DNA of 64,000 nucleotides from Acidobacteriota bacterium (GTDB lineage: Bacteria; Acidobacteriota; Thermoanaerobaculia; Gp7-AA8), in NCBI GenBank assembly GCA_003223645.1, contig QHVT01000027.1, positions 21,245-85,244 on the forward strand, in the 5' to 3' direction. A program made the translations under genes and the position numbers. Shown piece after piece: positions 1 to 9,111 of this stretch. Below the pieces are notes generated by a model. It saw nothing but the letters and a program-made list of their open reading frames with translations, was not told the DNA's origin and did not search any database. Position 1 is the first letter of the stretch, and each line of letters opens with the position of its first letter.

Positions 1-278
1 AGGAGGCGGCCGAACTCCATGTCGGCTTCGTGCATCATGCGCGCGAGTTTGAGGACGACTTCGACGCCGGCGAGATTGACGCCGAGGTCGCGCGTGAGGG
101 TGAGGATCATCTCCAGCTTGCGGATCTCGTCCTCTCCGTACAAACGCGTGTTGCCCTGTGTGCGCGCCGGCTTGATGAGGCCTTCGCGCTCGTAGAGCCG
201 CAGCGTCTGCGGATGGATGTTGTAGCGCTCCGCGATGATCGAGATCATCACGTAGCCGTCGGATCTGCGCCGTACCAT
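1..278 (-). CDS. hspR: HspR-type MerR-family heat-shock repressor (3' end outside window)
   Basis: The start codon is at 278 and the frame stays open to base 1, giving about 92 residues of the N-terminal DNA-binding part; the C-terminal end lies outside the window. The sequence reads YVMISIIAERYNIHPQTLRL, then YEREGLIKPARTQGNTRLY, then LTRDLGVNLAGVEVVLKLAR. This is the HspR winged-helix signature, including the HPQTLRxYE and DLGVNLAGVE blocks. HspR represses dnaK-type heat-shock operons by binding HAIR inverted repeats, usually with DnaK as co-repressor. It lies directly downstream of dnaK on the same strand, after a palindromic repeat, with no grpE or dnaJ between them. Confidence 0.88.
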   Translation of the reverse strand, partial: MVRRRSDGYVMISIIAERYNIHPQTLRLYEREGLIKPARTQGNTRLYGEDEIRKLEMILTLTRDLGVNLAGVEVVLKLARMMHEADMEFGRL

Positions 279-289
279 AAGTTTACTTT

Positions 290-366
290 GTCATCCTGAG
301 CGAAGCGAAGGATCCCCGGCGTTCTTGCGCGGGGGATCCTTCGCCGTCTTCGCGGCTCAGGATGAC
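290..366. repeat. Intergenic palindromic repeat between dnaK and hspR
   Basis: The outer arms are GTCATCCTGAG (290-300) and CTCAGGATGAC (356-366), with further inner pairing of GGATCC and GCGAAGGATC-type blocks. The element can fold as one long imperfect hairpin. It fills nearly the whole dnaK-hspR spacer and may attenuate or process the transcript. It resembles dispersed intergenic repeats seen in several high-GC phyla. No other copy with this sequence was seen in the window. Confidence 0.75.
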
Positions 367-372
367 ACGAAG

Positions 373-2286
373 TTACTTGTTCTCCTCCACGACCTCGGCT
401 TCGATGACGTCGTCTTTCGACGCGCTGTCGCCGCCGCCGCTGGTCGCGCCGCCGGTCGGACCCGCGCCGGGGCCGCCGCCCGCGTTTCCAGCCTGCTGGT
501 ACATCACTTCCGCGAGTTTGTGCGATGCCTTCGTCAGCGTGTCGGTCGCGCGGCGCAGGTTGTCGATGCCGCCCTGCTCCATCGCCTTGCGCGCCTCGGT
601 GATCGCATTCTCGAGGTTCTGCACGTCCGCGCCGCTGATCTTGTCGCGATTCTCGCTGAGCATCTTCTCGACCTGATAGACGAGCGAGTCGAGCTGGTTC
701 TTTGCCTCGATCTCCTCGCGGCGCTTCTTGTCCTCTTCCGCGTGCGACTCCGCATCGTGAACGAGCTTCTCGACGTCGTCCTTCGACAGACCGGACGAGC
801 TGGTGATGGTGATCTTCTGCTCCTTGCCGGTGCCGAGGTCCTTCGCCGTGACGTGCATGATGCCGTTGGCGTCGATGTCGAACGTGACTTCGACCTGCGG
901 CATGCCGCGTGGCGCCGGCGGAATGCCGATCAAGTGGAACGCGCCAAGGAGCTTGTTCGCGGCCGCCATCTCGCGCTCGCCCTGAAAGACCTTGATCTCG
1001 ACCGACGTCTGATTGTCGGCAGCGGTCGAGAAGATCTCCGACTTTCGCGTTGGAATCGTGGTGTTGCGCTCGATCAGCTTCGTCATCACGCCGCCGAGCG
1101 TCTCGATGCCGAGAGACAGCGGAGTGACGTCGAGAAGAAGCACATCCTTGACTTCACCGCCGAGAACGCCGCCCTGCACCGCCGCGCCGACTGCCACGAC
1201 TTCGTCGGGATTCACGCCCTTGTGCGGCTCTTTGCCGAAGTAGTCCTTCACCAGCGACTGCACCATCGGGATGCGCGTCGAGCCGCCGACGAGCACGACT
1301 TCATCAATCTTCTTCGGATCGACGCCCGCGTCGCTGAGCGCCTGGCGCACCGGTCCCATCGTCCTCTGCACGATGTCGCCGATGAGCTGCTCGAACTTCG
1401 AGCGGCTGAGCGCCATGTTGAGATGCTTCGGTCCCGAGGCGTCGGCGGTGATGAACGGCAGATTGACGTCGGTCGACATCGTCGACGACAACTCGATCTT
1501 CGCCTTCTCCGCCGCTTCTTTCAGACGCTGCAGCGCCATCTTGTCTTTCGCCAGATCGATGCCCTGGTCCTTCCTGAACTCGTCGATGATCCAGTCGATC
1601 AAACGCTGATCGATGTTGTCGCCGCCGAGGTGCGTGTCGCCGTTGGTCGACTTCACTTCGACGACGCCGTCGCCGACTTCGAGGATCGAGATGTCGAACG
1701 TGCCGCCGCCGAAGTCGTAGACCGCGATCGTCTCGTTCGTCTTCTTATCGAGTCCGTACGCGAGTGCCGCGGCGGTGGGCTCGTTGACGAGGCGCTCGAC
1801 TTTGAGTCCTGCGATCTCGCCGGCGTCTTTGGTGGCCTGGCGCTGCGAGTCATTGAAGTACGCCGGCACGGTGATGACCGCGCGGTCGACTTTCTCGCCG
1901 AGGTAATCCTCGGCGGCCTGCTTGAGCTTCTGCAGAATCATCGCGGAGATCTCGGGCGGCGAATACAATTTGCCTTGGACCTCGACGCGCACGTCGCCGT
2001 TCGACGCCTGCGTCACCTTGTACGGCACCATCTTCATCTCTTCGTTGACTTCGTTGAACTTTCGTCCCATGAAGCGCTTGATGGAGAAGACGGTATTCTC
2101 AGGATTGGTGACAGCCTGCCGCTTCGCGACCTGGCCGACGAGACGCTCGCCGTTCTTGGCGAAACCGACCACCGACGGGGTGATGCGGCTGCCTTCGGCG
2201 TTCACGATGACCTTCGGCTCATTTCCTTCCATGACCGCGACCACCGAGTTCGTGGTGCCGAGGTCAATGCCGATGATCTTAGCCAT
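373..2286 (-). CDS. dnaK: Molecular chaperone DnaK (Hsp70)
   Basis: This 637-residue protein has the full Hsp70 layout. The N-terminal ATPase carries phosphate loops [10 protein letters not shown] (residues about 4-13) and [10 protein letters not shown], and the adenosine motif LVGGSTRIP. The substrate-binding domain (about 385-505) follows, then an acidic helical lid with a Gly-rich tail ending EVVEENK. Length is normal for the family. AAGGAG lies about 8 nt before the ATG, which fixes the start. It is an ATP-driven folding chaperone in the cytoplasm working with DnaJ and GrpE, neither of which is in the window. A degenerate HAIR-like site lies just upstream and an HspR gene downstream, so HspR control is likely. 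Confidence 0.98.
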   Translation of the reverse strand: MAKIIGIDLGTTNSVVAVMEGNEPKVIVNAEGSRITPSVVGFAKNGERLVGQVAKRQAVTNPENTVFSIKRFMGRKFNEVNEEMKMVPYKVTQASNGDVRVEVQGKLYSPPEISAMILQKLKQAAEDYLGEKVDRAVITVPAYFNDSQRQATKDAGEIAGLKVERLVNEPTAAALAYGLDKKTNETIAVYDFGGGTFDISILEVGDGVVEVKSTNGDTHLGGDNIDQRLIDWIIDEFRKDQGIDLAKDKMALQRLKEAAEKAKIELSSTMSTDVNLPFITADASGPKHLNMALSRSKFEQLIGDIVQRTMGPVRQALSDAGVDPKKIDEVVLVGGSTRIPMVQSLVKDYFGKEPHKGVNPDEVVAVGAAVQGGVLGGEVKDVLLLDVTPLSLGIETLGGVMTKLIERNTTIPTRKSEIFSTAADNQTSVEIKVFQGEREMAAANKLLGAFHLIGIPPAPRGMPQVEVTFDIDANGIMHVTAKDLGTGKEQKITITSSSGLSKDDVEKLVHDAESHAEEDKKRREEIEAKNQLDSLVYQVEKMLSENRDKISGADVQNLENAITEARKAMEQGGIDNLRRATDTLTKASHKLAEVMYQQAGNAGGGPGAGPTGGATSGGGDSASKDDVIEAEVVEENK

Positions 2287-2316
2287 ATGTTGTTCTCCTT
2301 CTGTGACTTCGGAACA

Positions 2317-2337
2317 CTTGAGCGTCCCGCTATCAAC
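2317..2337 (-). promoter_or_regulatory. Possible HAIR (HspR-binding) site upstream of dnaK
   Basis: On the plus strand the site is CTTGAGC, 7 nt, TATCAAC. The HAIR consensus is CTTGAGT-N7-ACTCAAG. The first arm matches 6 of 7 bases and the second 4 of 7. It lies 31-51 nt upstream of the dnaK start codon and in the dnaK leader orientation. The neighbouring hspR gene makes the site plausible, but the weak second arm leaves real doubt. Confidence 0.4.
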
Positions 2338-2445
2338 CTTACTGCCGATACAAACCTGAGTCTATCATTGTAAATTTCCCCTCTGCAAGGAGTACACCCG
2401 GGAACTAACCTTGTTATCATCGAGCGAGTTGGAGGCAACGACACA

Positions 2446-3171
2446 ATGAGCAACTTCCCTCACGGATCGCAACAGCAGCAACAGCCCGCCTGGATCGACG
2501 GCCGCACCGCGGACGTCGCCGAGCGCGAGCGGTCGTTCATCCGCAGCGTCTACGCGTGGATGTTCGGCGGTCTCATGCTCACGGCGGCTTCTGCGCTGTG
2601 GGTGGTGATGTCGCCGGCGATGCAGCACCTGATCTTCGGCAGCAGGCTCGTGTTCTTTGGCCTGATGATCGCGGAGCTGGGGCTGGTGTTTTATCTGTCC
2701 GCTCGCGTCACGAAAATGTCGGCCGCGGCCGCGGCTTCGTCGTTCCTCGTCTACGCCATGCTCAGTGGATTGACCCTGAGCTCGATCTTTCTCGTCTATG
2801 CGCAGGCGTCGATCGTTCAGGCATTTCTGACCGCGGGCGGAATGTTCGCGGCGATGAGCGTCTACGGCACGGTGACGAAGCGCGATCTCACGTCATGGGG
2901 CGCGTTCTTCGGCATGGGACTCATCGGCGTGCTGATCTGCATGGTCGTGAACATGTTCCTGCACTCGCCCATGCTCAGCTTCGCCGCTTCTCTGGTCGGC
3001 GTCGTGGTCTTCGTCGGCCTGACCGCGTACGACACGCAGAAACTGAAGGCGTACGCGACCGCGCCGCAGCTGCGCGAGAACCTCGCGATTTACGGAGCGC
3101 TCGCGCTGTATCTCGACTTCGTGAATCTGTTTTTGATGTTGCTGCGGTTGTTTGGCGGCAACCGGCGGTAA
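2446..3171 (+). CDS. Bax inhibitor-1/YccA family membrane protein
   Basis: This 241-residue protein has seven hydrophobic segments. After a short polar N-terminus (SNFPHGSQQQQQPAWIDG) the first helix begins near residue 35. The last helices include the family-typical LTAYDTQKLK stretch and a hydrophobic C-terminus ending FGGNRR. The length matches bacterial BI-1/YccA proteins, which are inner-membrane proteins implicated in Ca2+ leak and FtsH modulation; the function here is not known. GGAGG lies 9 nt before the ATG. It diverges from dnaK across about 160 bp. Confidence 0.93.
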   Translation: MSNFPHGSQQQQQPAWIDGRTADVAERERSFIRSVYAWMFGGLMLTAASALWVVMSPAMQHLIFGSRLVFFGLMIAELGLVFYLSARVTKMSAAAAASSFLVYAMLSGLTLSSIFLVYAQASIVQAFLTAGGMFAAMSVYGTVTKRDLTSWGAFFGMGLIGVLICMVVNMFLHSPMLSFAASLVGVVVFVGLTAYDTQKLKAYATAPQLRENLAIYGALALYLDFVNLFLMLLRLFGGNRR

Positions 3172-3222
3172 GACAGGGTAGGGAAAAGATCTCGCCGGTC
3201 ACTCCAATGCAGAGAACGACTG

Positions 3223-6200
3223 GTGGACGATCAACTGCAACCGTACGTTCCTCCGGCCGGTGGCATATTGCCGCCGGCTACGGCGCCGCCTTCCCCAGCT
3301 TCGCCAGCCATCGTGGCTCCTTCGTCGGAGAGCGGGCTGTCTATCACGACCGACATCGGTCTGCGCCAGCTGGCGCAACGCTGGATGGACAGCCGCGGCG
3401 ACGGGCGGCGCACCATCGCCTCGCAGGCCGTCGATGAGATCGTCGCGATCGGGCATGCCGGCGATATCGTGGTGCTCACGCGCATCGGCAACGATCTCAA
3501 CGAGCTCGTGCTCGAAGGAACGTTGCAACAGCAGCTTTGCTGCAAGCTCGCGATTGGCCTCACCGCGAAACGCGAAGTCGCGCTTCCTCCGCTGCTGATC
3601 GAACACGTCCTCGCTTCTCTCATCAAAGCGCTCAAGGCCGTGCTCCGGGTCGGCGCTCCGACGACGCGCGACAATGCGATCGAAGGACTCGGCGCGCTGT
3701 TGCGGCTCGTCTATGGCGACGACGTCGAGAACGGGTACGCGCCGAACGAAGTGCCGAAGGCGCCGGAGCAAGCCGCTCCGGTATTCGACGCGCAATACAT
3801 CCACCGCCTCGAACGGCGGCGGCGGCTCGTGCTCGCGGTCGCCCGGCACGAAGGCTCGCTCGAGCACGTCCGCAGGATTTTGGAGCAGCGGCTGCTACCG
3901 CAGCTCGATGATCTTCGCGGCGGCGAGCAGGCCGTGCTGCGGCAACTCGACCGCGTTCTGAAACACGAGCAGAACATCGCGCAGCGAATCGACTTCCTTC
4001 GGAAAAGCGCTTTCAAGAACAAAGCGGCCGCCGAGGAGCTGGCTCGTCTCACCGACGAATGGAAGGACGTGGCCGGGGAGCGGACACACCTCTCGGCGGA
4101 ACGAGAGCGACTGATCGAGGAACGAGAGAGGCTCCTGTACGAGCGCGCCGACAGTCTGCGCGCGCTTCCGGCGATCGTGCGACAGGATGGCGAGCTGCAG
4201 TGGACGATCGACTCGTTGCGGGCAGCGGCCGGTGTTCTCGAGATCGGCGACGAGCGGGAGTCGCGAGTGCTGATCGCATTCGCCCGCTATCACGAAAGCC
4301 TCTTCCGCACGATCGACGTGCTGCTGCGCCGCAACGAGCCGTTGTGTGCGCAGTTCGATGACGTGGTCTCGGCCTGTGTCGACGCATTGCCGCGGACGCT
4401 CGTCGGCGAGGCGCCGGTGTGCAACGCGAGGATTCGCGCGACGATCGCGATCATCCGCACCGCGGTGAGCCTGATCGTCCGCAGCGCCGCCCCCGCCGAC
4501 ACAAAACGCGCGCTGCGTCCGCTGTTCGACGAGCTCGCGCTTGCCGGCAAGTGGGCAAACCTCGGCATTGCTGAAGGCTGCTATCGCGCGCTCCCCCATC
4601 TCGCGCTCAGCCCTTCGCATCGCGATCTGGCGAAGACCGCGCTGCAGGCGCTTCTCGTCGACCTCGAGCGCAAAGAAGGAGACTTCTTCTCCATCCACCG
4701 CCGGCTCATCGCCGCCTTCGCGTTTCGAGCCATTCTCCTGCGGCTGGCCGAAGACGGCGACGGGCAGCGGATTCGCGCGCTGCTCACGCGGCCGCAAGAG
4801 CTCCTGCGCATCACGACGACGACGATCACTCCGGCGCATGTTGACGCACGCATCATCGACAGCGTCGCGTTCGAAAAAGAGCTGTTCGTGCGCACGCACA
4901 CGATGCTGGATAAGTGGAGCGAGCTCTCCGACGTCGAACAGGTGCTCCTCACACGCATCGTCGCGGTACAACTGCAGAAGGTGTCGCGCCAGTCGCGCGA
5001 CCTCGCGGCCTTTCCGGTTCTCGAGCGGGTATTCATCTCGATGCCGACGCAGGCACAGACAGACGACGCCAGCAGAGCGATCGTGTTCAACCTGCTCTCG
5101 GCACTTCCGGCCGGCGCGGCGGCGGCGGCCGATGCCGATCTGCATCGCTTCATCGAGCGTTGCGGCCGCATGCGCGGCTCCCAGCGGTACACCGATGATG
5201 CTGACGATCTGCCTGACTACGTGCTGACGATGATCTCGACGAACGTGAGCGGCCGCGTCGCGGATGCCGTCGCGCGCGAGATCGATCTCAACCTGCGCCA
5301 GCAGCGCAATCACAAGAAGAACAAGAAGGTCGATTTCGCGAAGACGCTGTATCAGGTCATGCTGCGCGGACCGCACGAGCGCATCTTCCAGCACCTCATG
5401 CCGAGGCTGGAGAACGAGGATGACGCCGAGGTCGCGAATTTCTTCTGCCGGCACGTCGCGGCGGTGCGGACGATCTGCGAGACGCAAAAGGATGAAGACA
5501 AGCTGCTCGATGACCTGCTTCCCCACGTCCATAAGGTCATCAAAGGCATCGAGCACACGCCGAACCCGACGCTGAAGAGACTGCGCAACGCGCTCGAGCA
5601 ATACGAGAGCCTCGCGAAGAACGATTGCTCGTTATGGATCACGCTTTGGAAGGGCGCGGCGGGCGGCGGGCTCGGGTTGCTCTTCCAGCAACTCGACGAA
5701 CTCGCGCAATTCACGCACGCGCGGAATCTCTCGGTCACTGCTTCGAGTGAGTCTGCGCGGTTCGTCCACCGAAAGCCGCTGGAGCCAATCTACCGCGACC
5801 GCCTCGTGCGCGTGCAAAAGGGAATCGGTCAATATCAAAAACTGTCCATCCGTGAATTTGACGAGCGGCGTGCCGCGCTTACGTCGGCGCGCGAAGCAGC
5901 CGCCGACATCGCAGCCTCGCTCGACCGCGAACCTGCGCTCAATCCGCCCGAGCACGTTCTCCTGGCCGCTCTCCTGCGCCGTTTGCGCGATGTCTTTGAG
6001 CGCACCATCGCCTGGTACTGCGATGAACCGCAGCGGCTGATGGAGGCGAATGAGACAGAAGACAAAACGACGTTCTGGCTCGTGTTTGCGAGCGACCCCG
6101 CAGAATGGATCAACCAGGCGAGAACGCTGGACGAGCACCTGCACGAGCTCCACTTTGCGAACGTCGACGATCTTTCCTCTCGACTCTCGGAGCTCATGGG

Positions 6201-7335
6201 CGAGTTCCCGCTGGCCGATCAGATCCGCCGGCTGCGCGCCGCGAGAGGACCCGAGCCGCCACCGATCCAAAATCAACAGAACCTCTTCGAAGAAAGCTAC
6301 GTCGAGTGGGTGTCGAACGACCTCGACATCGACGCGATCAAATCCACCGTGGCGACGCGCTCGCTATGGCTTCGCGTGGTCTATGCAGTCATCACCAATC
6401 TGTTCTTCGCGAGCCTGCTGATCCTTGTTCCCTGCGCATGGGCCGTCGCGATGGATCGGATGGAGATTCACTGGCTCGAAGGTCTTGGATTCTTTCTCGT
6501 CGCCGTGACGCTGACGATCGCCGCCGCGATCGCATTCAGTGTCATCCTGCGCAAGATCTTCCTCCTCTGTCGCAAGGTATGGGACTGGATCCGCGAGAAC
6601 TGGTTCCACCGGGAGCCAAAAATTCGCCACCGGCAATTCTGGTTTCAGGCGACGCTTCCGCGGATGGCACGTCTGATCGCGGCGCCGATGGTCCTCATCG
6701 CCGAGTTCGAGCACAGTTACAAGTTCCCGCTCCACAGCTCGTCGTGGGTCCTGTTGCTCTTGATGATCCTGTCGTTTTTCACCACGCGCTTTTTCGTCAG
6801 CCGCGAGATCTTTCCGCACATGCACACCGCGGAGCTCAAGCGCGTGAACCGCACCAGGGTGCGCCAGATTGTCGCGGTGGCACTGTCGCATGCTTACGCG
6901 ATCGCCCTGCTGTTCTCGATGTTTTTCGTGACGACGCACCTGCGAAGCCAGACCGAGGCGCCTTTGTCGAAGCCGCCGGACGTACCCGTCGTCAGCCGGG
7001 TATCCGATGAGAAAACCGCACCGCTGCCGGTACGCGTGCTCGCCGGTACCCTTCGTCAGTTCGACGACGTGAAACCGCAGTATCACCACCAGCCTCGATT
7101 TCTAGGGGTTCTGCCGCGCGAGATCGCGTTCAACGTCGGTGAAGTCTCCAGCCACCTCGGCTTTCCGCTGCCTCGCATCGTTGCCGATCACAGCAACTTC
7201 ATGTTCTATCCGACCATCATCCTGACGTGGACGGCGATGGGACTCTTCTTCGGTGTGTTCCTCGAAGGCTTCCTCAGTGGCAAACGGCTGCGCGCCAGCA
7301 GAGAAATGGCATCGGAGTCGATCGGCGAGCCCTGA
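3223..7335 (+). CDS. Large protein of unknown function with C-terminal membrane domain
   Basis: I do not recognise this 1370-residue protein. The GTG at 3223 is the first plausible start in frame; no strong ribosome site is visible. A Pro-rich N-terminus (YVPPAGGILPPATAPPSP) leads into a long helical, Arg/Glu/Leu-rich region. A coiled-coil-like stretch (AERERLIEERERLLYERA) lies around residues 285-310. Five hydrophobic segments follow at about 1047-1077, 1084-1113, 1171-1192, 1216-1241 and 1327-1351. No catalytic motif was seen. The bulk is therefore probably soluble and anchored by its C-terminus. It follows the Bax-inhibitor gene by 51 bp and abuts the convergent DUF72 gene with no spacer. 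Confidence 0.8.
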   Translation: MDDQLQPYVPPAGGILPPATAPPSPASPAIVAPSSESGLSITTDIGLRQLAQRWMDSRGDGRRTIASQAVDEIVAIGHAGDIVVLTRIGNDLNELVLEGTLQQQLCCKLAIGLTAKREVALPPLLIEHVLASLIKALKAVLRVGAPTTRDNAIEGLGALLRLVYGDDVENGYAPNEVPKAPEQAAPVFDAQYIHRLERRRRLVLAVARHEGSLEHVRRILEQRLLPQLDDLRGGEQAVLRQLDRVLKHEQNIAQRIDFLRKSAFKNKAAAEELARLTDEWKDVAGERTHLSAERERLIEERERLLYERADSLRALPAIVRQDGELQWTIDSLRAAAGVLEIGDERESRVLIAFARYHESLFRTIDVLLRRNEPLCAQFDDVVSACVDALPRTLVGEAPVCNARIRATIAIIRTAVSLIVRSAAPADTKRALRPLFDELALAGKWANLGIAEGCYRALPHLALSPSHRDLAKTALQALLVDLERKEGDFFSIHRRLIAAFAFRAILLRLAEDGDGQRIRALLTRPQELLRITTTTITPAHVDARIIDSVAFEKELFVRTHTMLDKWSELSDVEQVLLTRIVAVQLQKVSRQSRDLAAFPVLERVFISMPTQAQTDDASRAIVFNLLSALPAGAAAAADADLHRFIERCGRMRGSQRYTDDADDLPDYVLTMISTNVSGRVADAVAREIDLNLRQQRNHKKNKKVDFAKTLYQVMLRGPHERIFQHLMPRLENEDDAEVANFFCRHVAAVRTICETQKDEDKLLDDLLPHVHKVIKGIEHTPNPTLKRLRNALEQYESLAKNDCSLWITLWKGAAGGGLGLLFQQLDELAQFTHARNLSVTASSESARFVHRKPLEPIYRDRLVRVQKGIGQYQKLSIREFDERRAALTSAREAAADIAASLDREPALNPPEHVLLAALLRRLRDVFERTIAWYCDEPQRLMEANETEDKTTFWLVFASDPAEWINQARTLDEHLHELHFANVDDLSSRLSELMGEFPLADQIRRLRAARGPEPPPIQNQQNLFEESYVEWVSNDLDIDAIKSTVATRSLWLRVVYAVITNLFFASLLILVPCAWAVAMDRMEIHWLEGLGFFLVAVTLTIAAAIAFSVILRKIFLLCRKVWDWIRENWFHREPKIRHRQFWFQATLPRMARLIAAPMVLIAEFEHSYKFPLHSSSWVLLLLMILSFFTTRFFVSREIFPHMHTAELKRVNRTRVRQIVAVALSHAYAIALLFSMFFVTTHLRSQTEAPLSKPPDVPVVSRVSDEKTAPLPVRVLAGTLRQFDDVKPQYHHQPRFLGVLPREIAFNVGEVSSHLGFPLPRIVADHSNFMFYPTIILTWTAMGLFFGVFLEGFLSGKRLRASREMASESIGEP

Positions 7336-8082
7336 TCACGCGGCGCGCTGCGCGCGCCTGGCCACCATCTTTTTCAACGTCAGCGCATTCTCCACCGCGA
7401 AGGCGCGGTCGTCGTTGTCGAAGTAGACGTAGATCGCTTTCAGCTTTTTCGACCACGTTTTGATCCGCTCCGCCCACGCTGCGAGTTGCGCGTCGCTGTA
7501 GCTGCCCTGGTATTTGAACTGCGTCGGGCCGTGGAGGCGGATGTACGTCCAGTCGGCGGTGAGCTCGATCGGTGAGTGGTATCCGGCCAGCTCGTAGATG
7601 CAGAACGCGGCGTTGTATTTTCGGAGGACGTCGAGCACTTCGTCGGTCATCCAGGTCTGGTTGCGCAACTCGAAGGTGTAGCGATGCTCGCGCGGAAGAA
7701 GGGAGAGGAACTCTTCGAGCCGCTCGACGTTGACTTTCCATCCCGGCGGGAGCTGCCAGAGGATCGGGCCGAGCTTCCATCGCAGGCGCTCCGCGCGCGG
7801 GAGAAAGTTCCGCAGTCCGCGTTGCGCGTCTTTCAATTTGATCATGTGCGAGATGAAGCGGCTGCCTTTAACGGCGAAGAGAAAATCGTGCGGCGTCGAC
7901 TTGCGCCACGTATCGAACGACGTCTCGTTTGGCAGTTGATAGAAGGTGTTGTTCAACTCGACGGTGTCGAAGTCGCGCATGTAGTGCGCGAGCATCTTTC
8001 CCGAGGCGATGTCCGCGGGGTAGTAGCGGCCAATCCAGTGTTTGTAGCTGAAGCCGGAGGTTCCGATACGGATGTCTGCCAT
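7336..8082 (-). CDS. DUF72 domain-containing protein (YecE-like)
   Basis: This 248-residue protein opens with IRIGTSGFSYKHWIGRYYP, the usual DUF72 start. It contains the family blocks YMRDFDTVELNNTFYQLP, FLFAVKGSRFISHMIKLKD and RHPTFELR-like RYTFELRNQTW, and ends with IYVYFDNDDRAFAVENA. DUF72 proteins adopt a TIM-barrel fold. Their biochemical role is unsettled, although a link to metal or nucleic-acid metabolism has been proposed. The stop codon directly abuts the stop of the convergent upstream gene. Length is normal. Confidence 0.93.
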   Translation of the reverse strand: MADIRIGTSGFSYKHWIGRYYPADIASGKMLAHYMRDFDTVELNNTFYQLPNETSFDTWRKSTPHDFLFAVKGSRFISHMIKLKDAQRGLRNFLPRAERLRWKLGPILWQLPPGWKVNVERLEEFLSLLPREHRYTFELRNQTWMTDEVLDVLRKYNAAFCIYELAGYHSPIELTADWTYIRLHGPTQFKYQGSYSDAQLAAWAERIKTWSKKLKAIYVYFDNDDRAFAVENALTLKKMVARRAQRAA

Positions 8083-8123
8083 GGTGAGTTGCGGCGGCGG
8101 CTCGCGCCGCCGCCTCTCCAGCG

Positions 8124-8993
8124 TTACCGCTGTCGCGAGCCCGAACTCACGTTCGTCACGGTGAGCCGGCCGTTCGTGCTGAGAACCTGCACGTTGCCGT
8201 TCGTCGTCACGTTCGCGTTCAGTCCGCGCACCGTCACCGGCGCGGTCGTCGTCGTAGGCCTCACGGTCGACGGCGACGTCACTGTCGTCGTGCCCGTGCC
8301 CGTCGTCGTCGCGGTGATCGTCGGCGTCGTGGTCGTGGTGCCGGTCGTGGTGCCGGTCGTCGTGGTGCCGGTCGTGGTCGTGCCGGTCGTCGTCACGCCC
8401 GTCGCCAGTCCGCCGCCCGCGAACACGCCCGTGGTCACGGGCAGTGCTGCATTCGTCGGCGTCACGGTGGCGAGATTGCCGGTGAACGTCGGCGCCGCAG
8501 ACGCACCGCTGAAATCCGCGCCGCTGGTGATGGCCGGCGTCGCGGGCGAGTTGATGGTGGTGTTCACCGTCACCGGCGTCGGAGTCGCGATTGCGACCTG
8601 GCCGGTCACGATTCCTTCAGAAACGTAGGGACGCATCGCGGGGCCGGGATCCAGAGGTCCTAGGACTCGGACTTTCGGAAGATGCTCCGCCATGATCAGC
8701 GCTGCTTCATCGGCAGTGAGACGATGCGGACGCGGCGCAGTGAATTCCGACTGCTCGCTCCCGCGATACGAAGAGGTCATCGGCTGCGGTGTCGTCGGTA
8801 CGGACGTACCGTAGTGGCTCGACGTCGGAGCCGCCGGACCGACACCCGGTCCGCCGATGTACGGCTCGCCGTCGGCGTGCGTTCGATTGGTCGAGCAGCC
8901 GAAGGCCGCGAGCAGCATGACGAGCGCGAATCCGACGATGATTCTCACGCCACGCCGCTCATGCAAATTGCTGCCTTTCAGTACCTTGCGCAT
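8124..8993 (-). CDS. Putative lipoprotein with Thr/Val/Gly-rich repeats
   Basis: This 289-residue protein begins with a basic n-region and a hydrophobic segment ending LLAAFGC (Cys about residue 33), a near-lipobox. A perfect AAAGGAGG ribosome site lies 4 nt before the ATG. The middle (about residues 145-250) is low complexity, rich in Thr, Val, Gly and Ala, with runs such as TTGTTTTGTTTG. These come from an imperfect tandem codon repeat at about 8310-8400. The C-terminus is more regular (LNANVTTNGNVQVLSTNGRL). No family is recognised. A GC hairpin without a T tract follows the gene at about 8088-8112. Confidence 0.75.
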   Translation of the reverse strand: MRKVLKGSNLHERRGVRIIVGFALVMLLAAFGCSTNRTHADGEPYIGGPGVGPAAPTSSHYGTSVPTTPQPMTSSYRGSEQSEFTAPRPHRLTADEAALIMAEHLPKVRVLGPLDPGPAMRPYVSEGIVTGQVAIATPTPVTVNTTINSPATPAITSGADFSGASAAPTFTGNLATVTPTNAALPVTTGVFAGGGLATGVTTTGTTTTGTTTTGTTTGTTTTTPTITATTTGTGTTTVTSPSTVRPTTTTAPVTVRGLNANVTTNGNVQVLSTNGRLTVTNVSSGSRQR

Positions 8994-9096
8994 GAAGCCT
9001 CCTTTCGGGTCTACCGCAAGTAACTGAGGGTTATTTAGAGCAATGAGTGTGCCCTTTGACTGCCGGTGCCGTCGCGTAAACCGAGTAACCGGCGTC

Positions 9097-9102
9097 TACA
9101 AT
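9097..9102 (+). promoter_or_regulatory. Possible -10 box (TACAAT) for a near-leaderless permease transcript
   Basis: TACAAT lies 9 nt before the ATG at 9112. A start site 6-7 nt downstream of it would give an almost leaderless mRNA, which fits the lack of any ribosome site before that ATG. No convincing -35 box is present. Confidence 0.35.
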
Positions 9103-9111
9103 TACGCGCAC

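Noticed and set aside
325..2373. Long open frame opposite dnaK
   Set aside because: It is an antisense shadow of dnaK in high-GC DNA, with Arg/Leu/Asp-rich composition and no family match.
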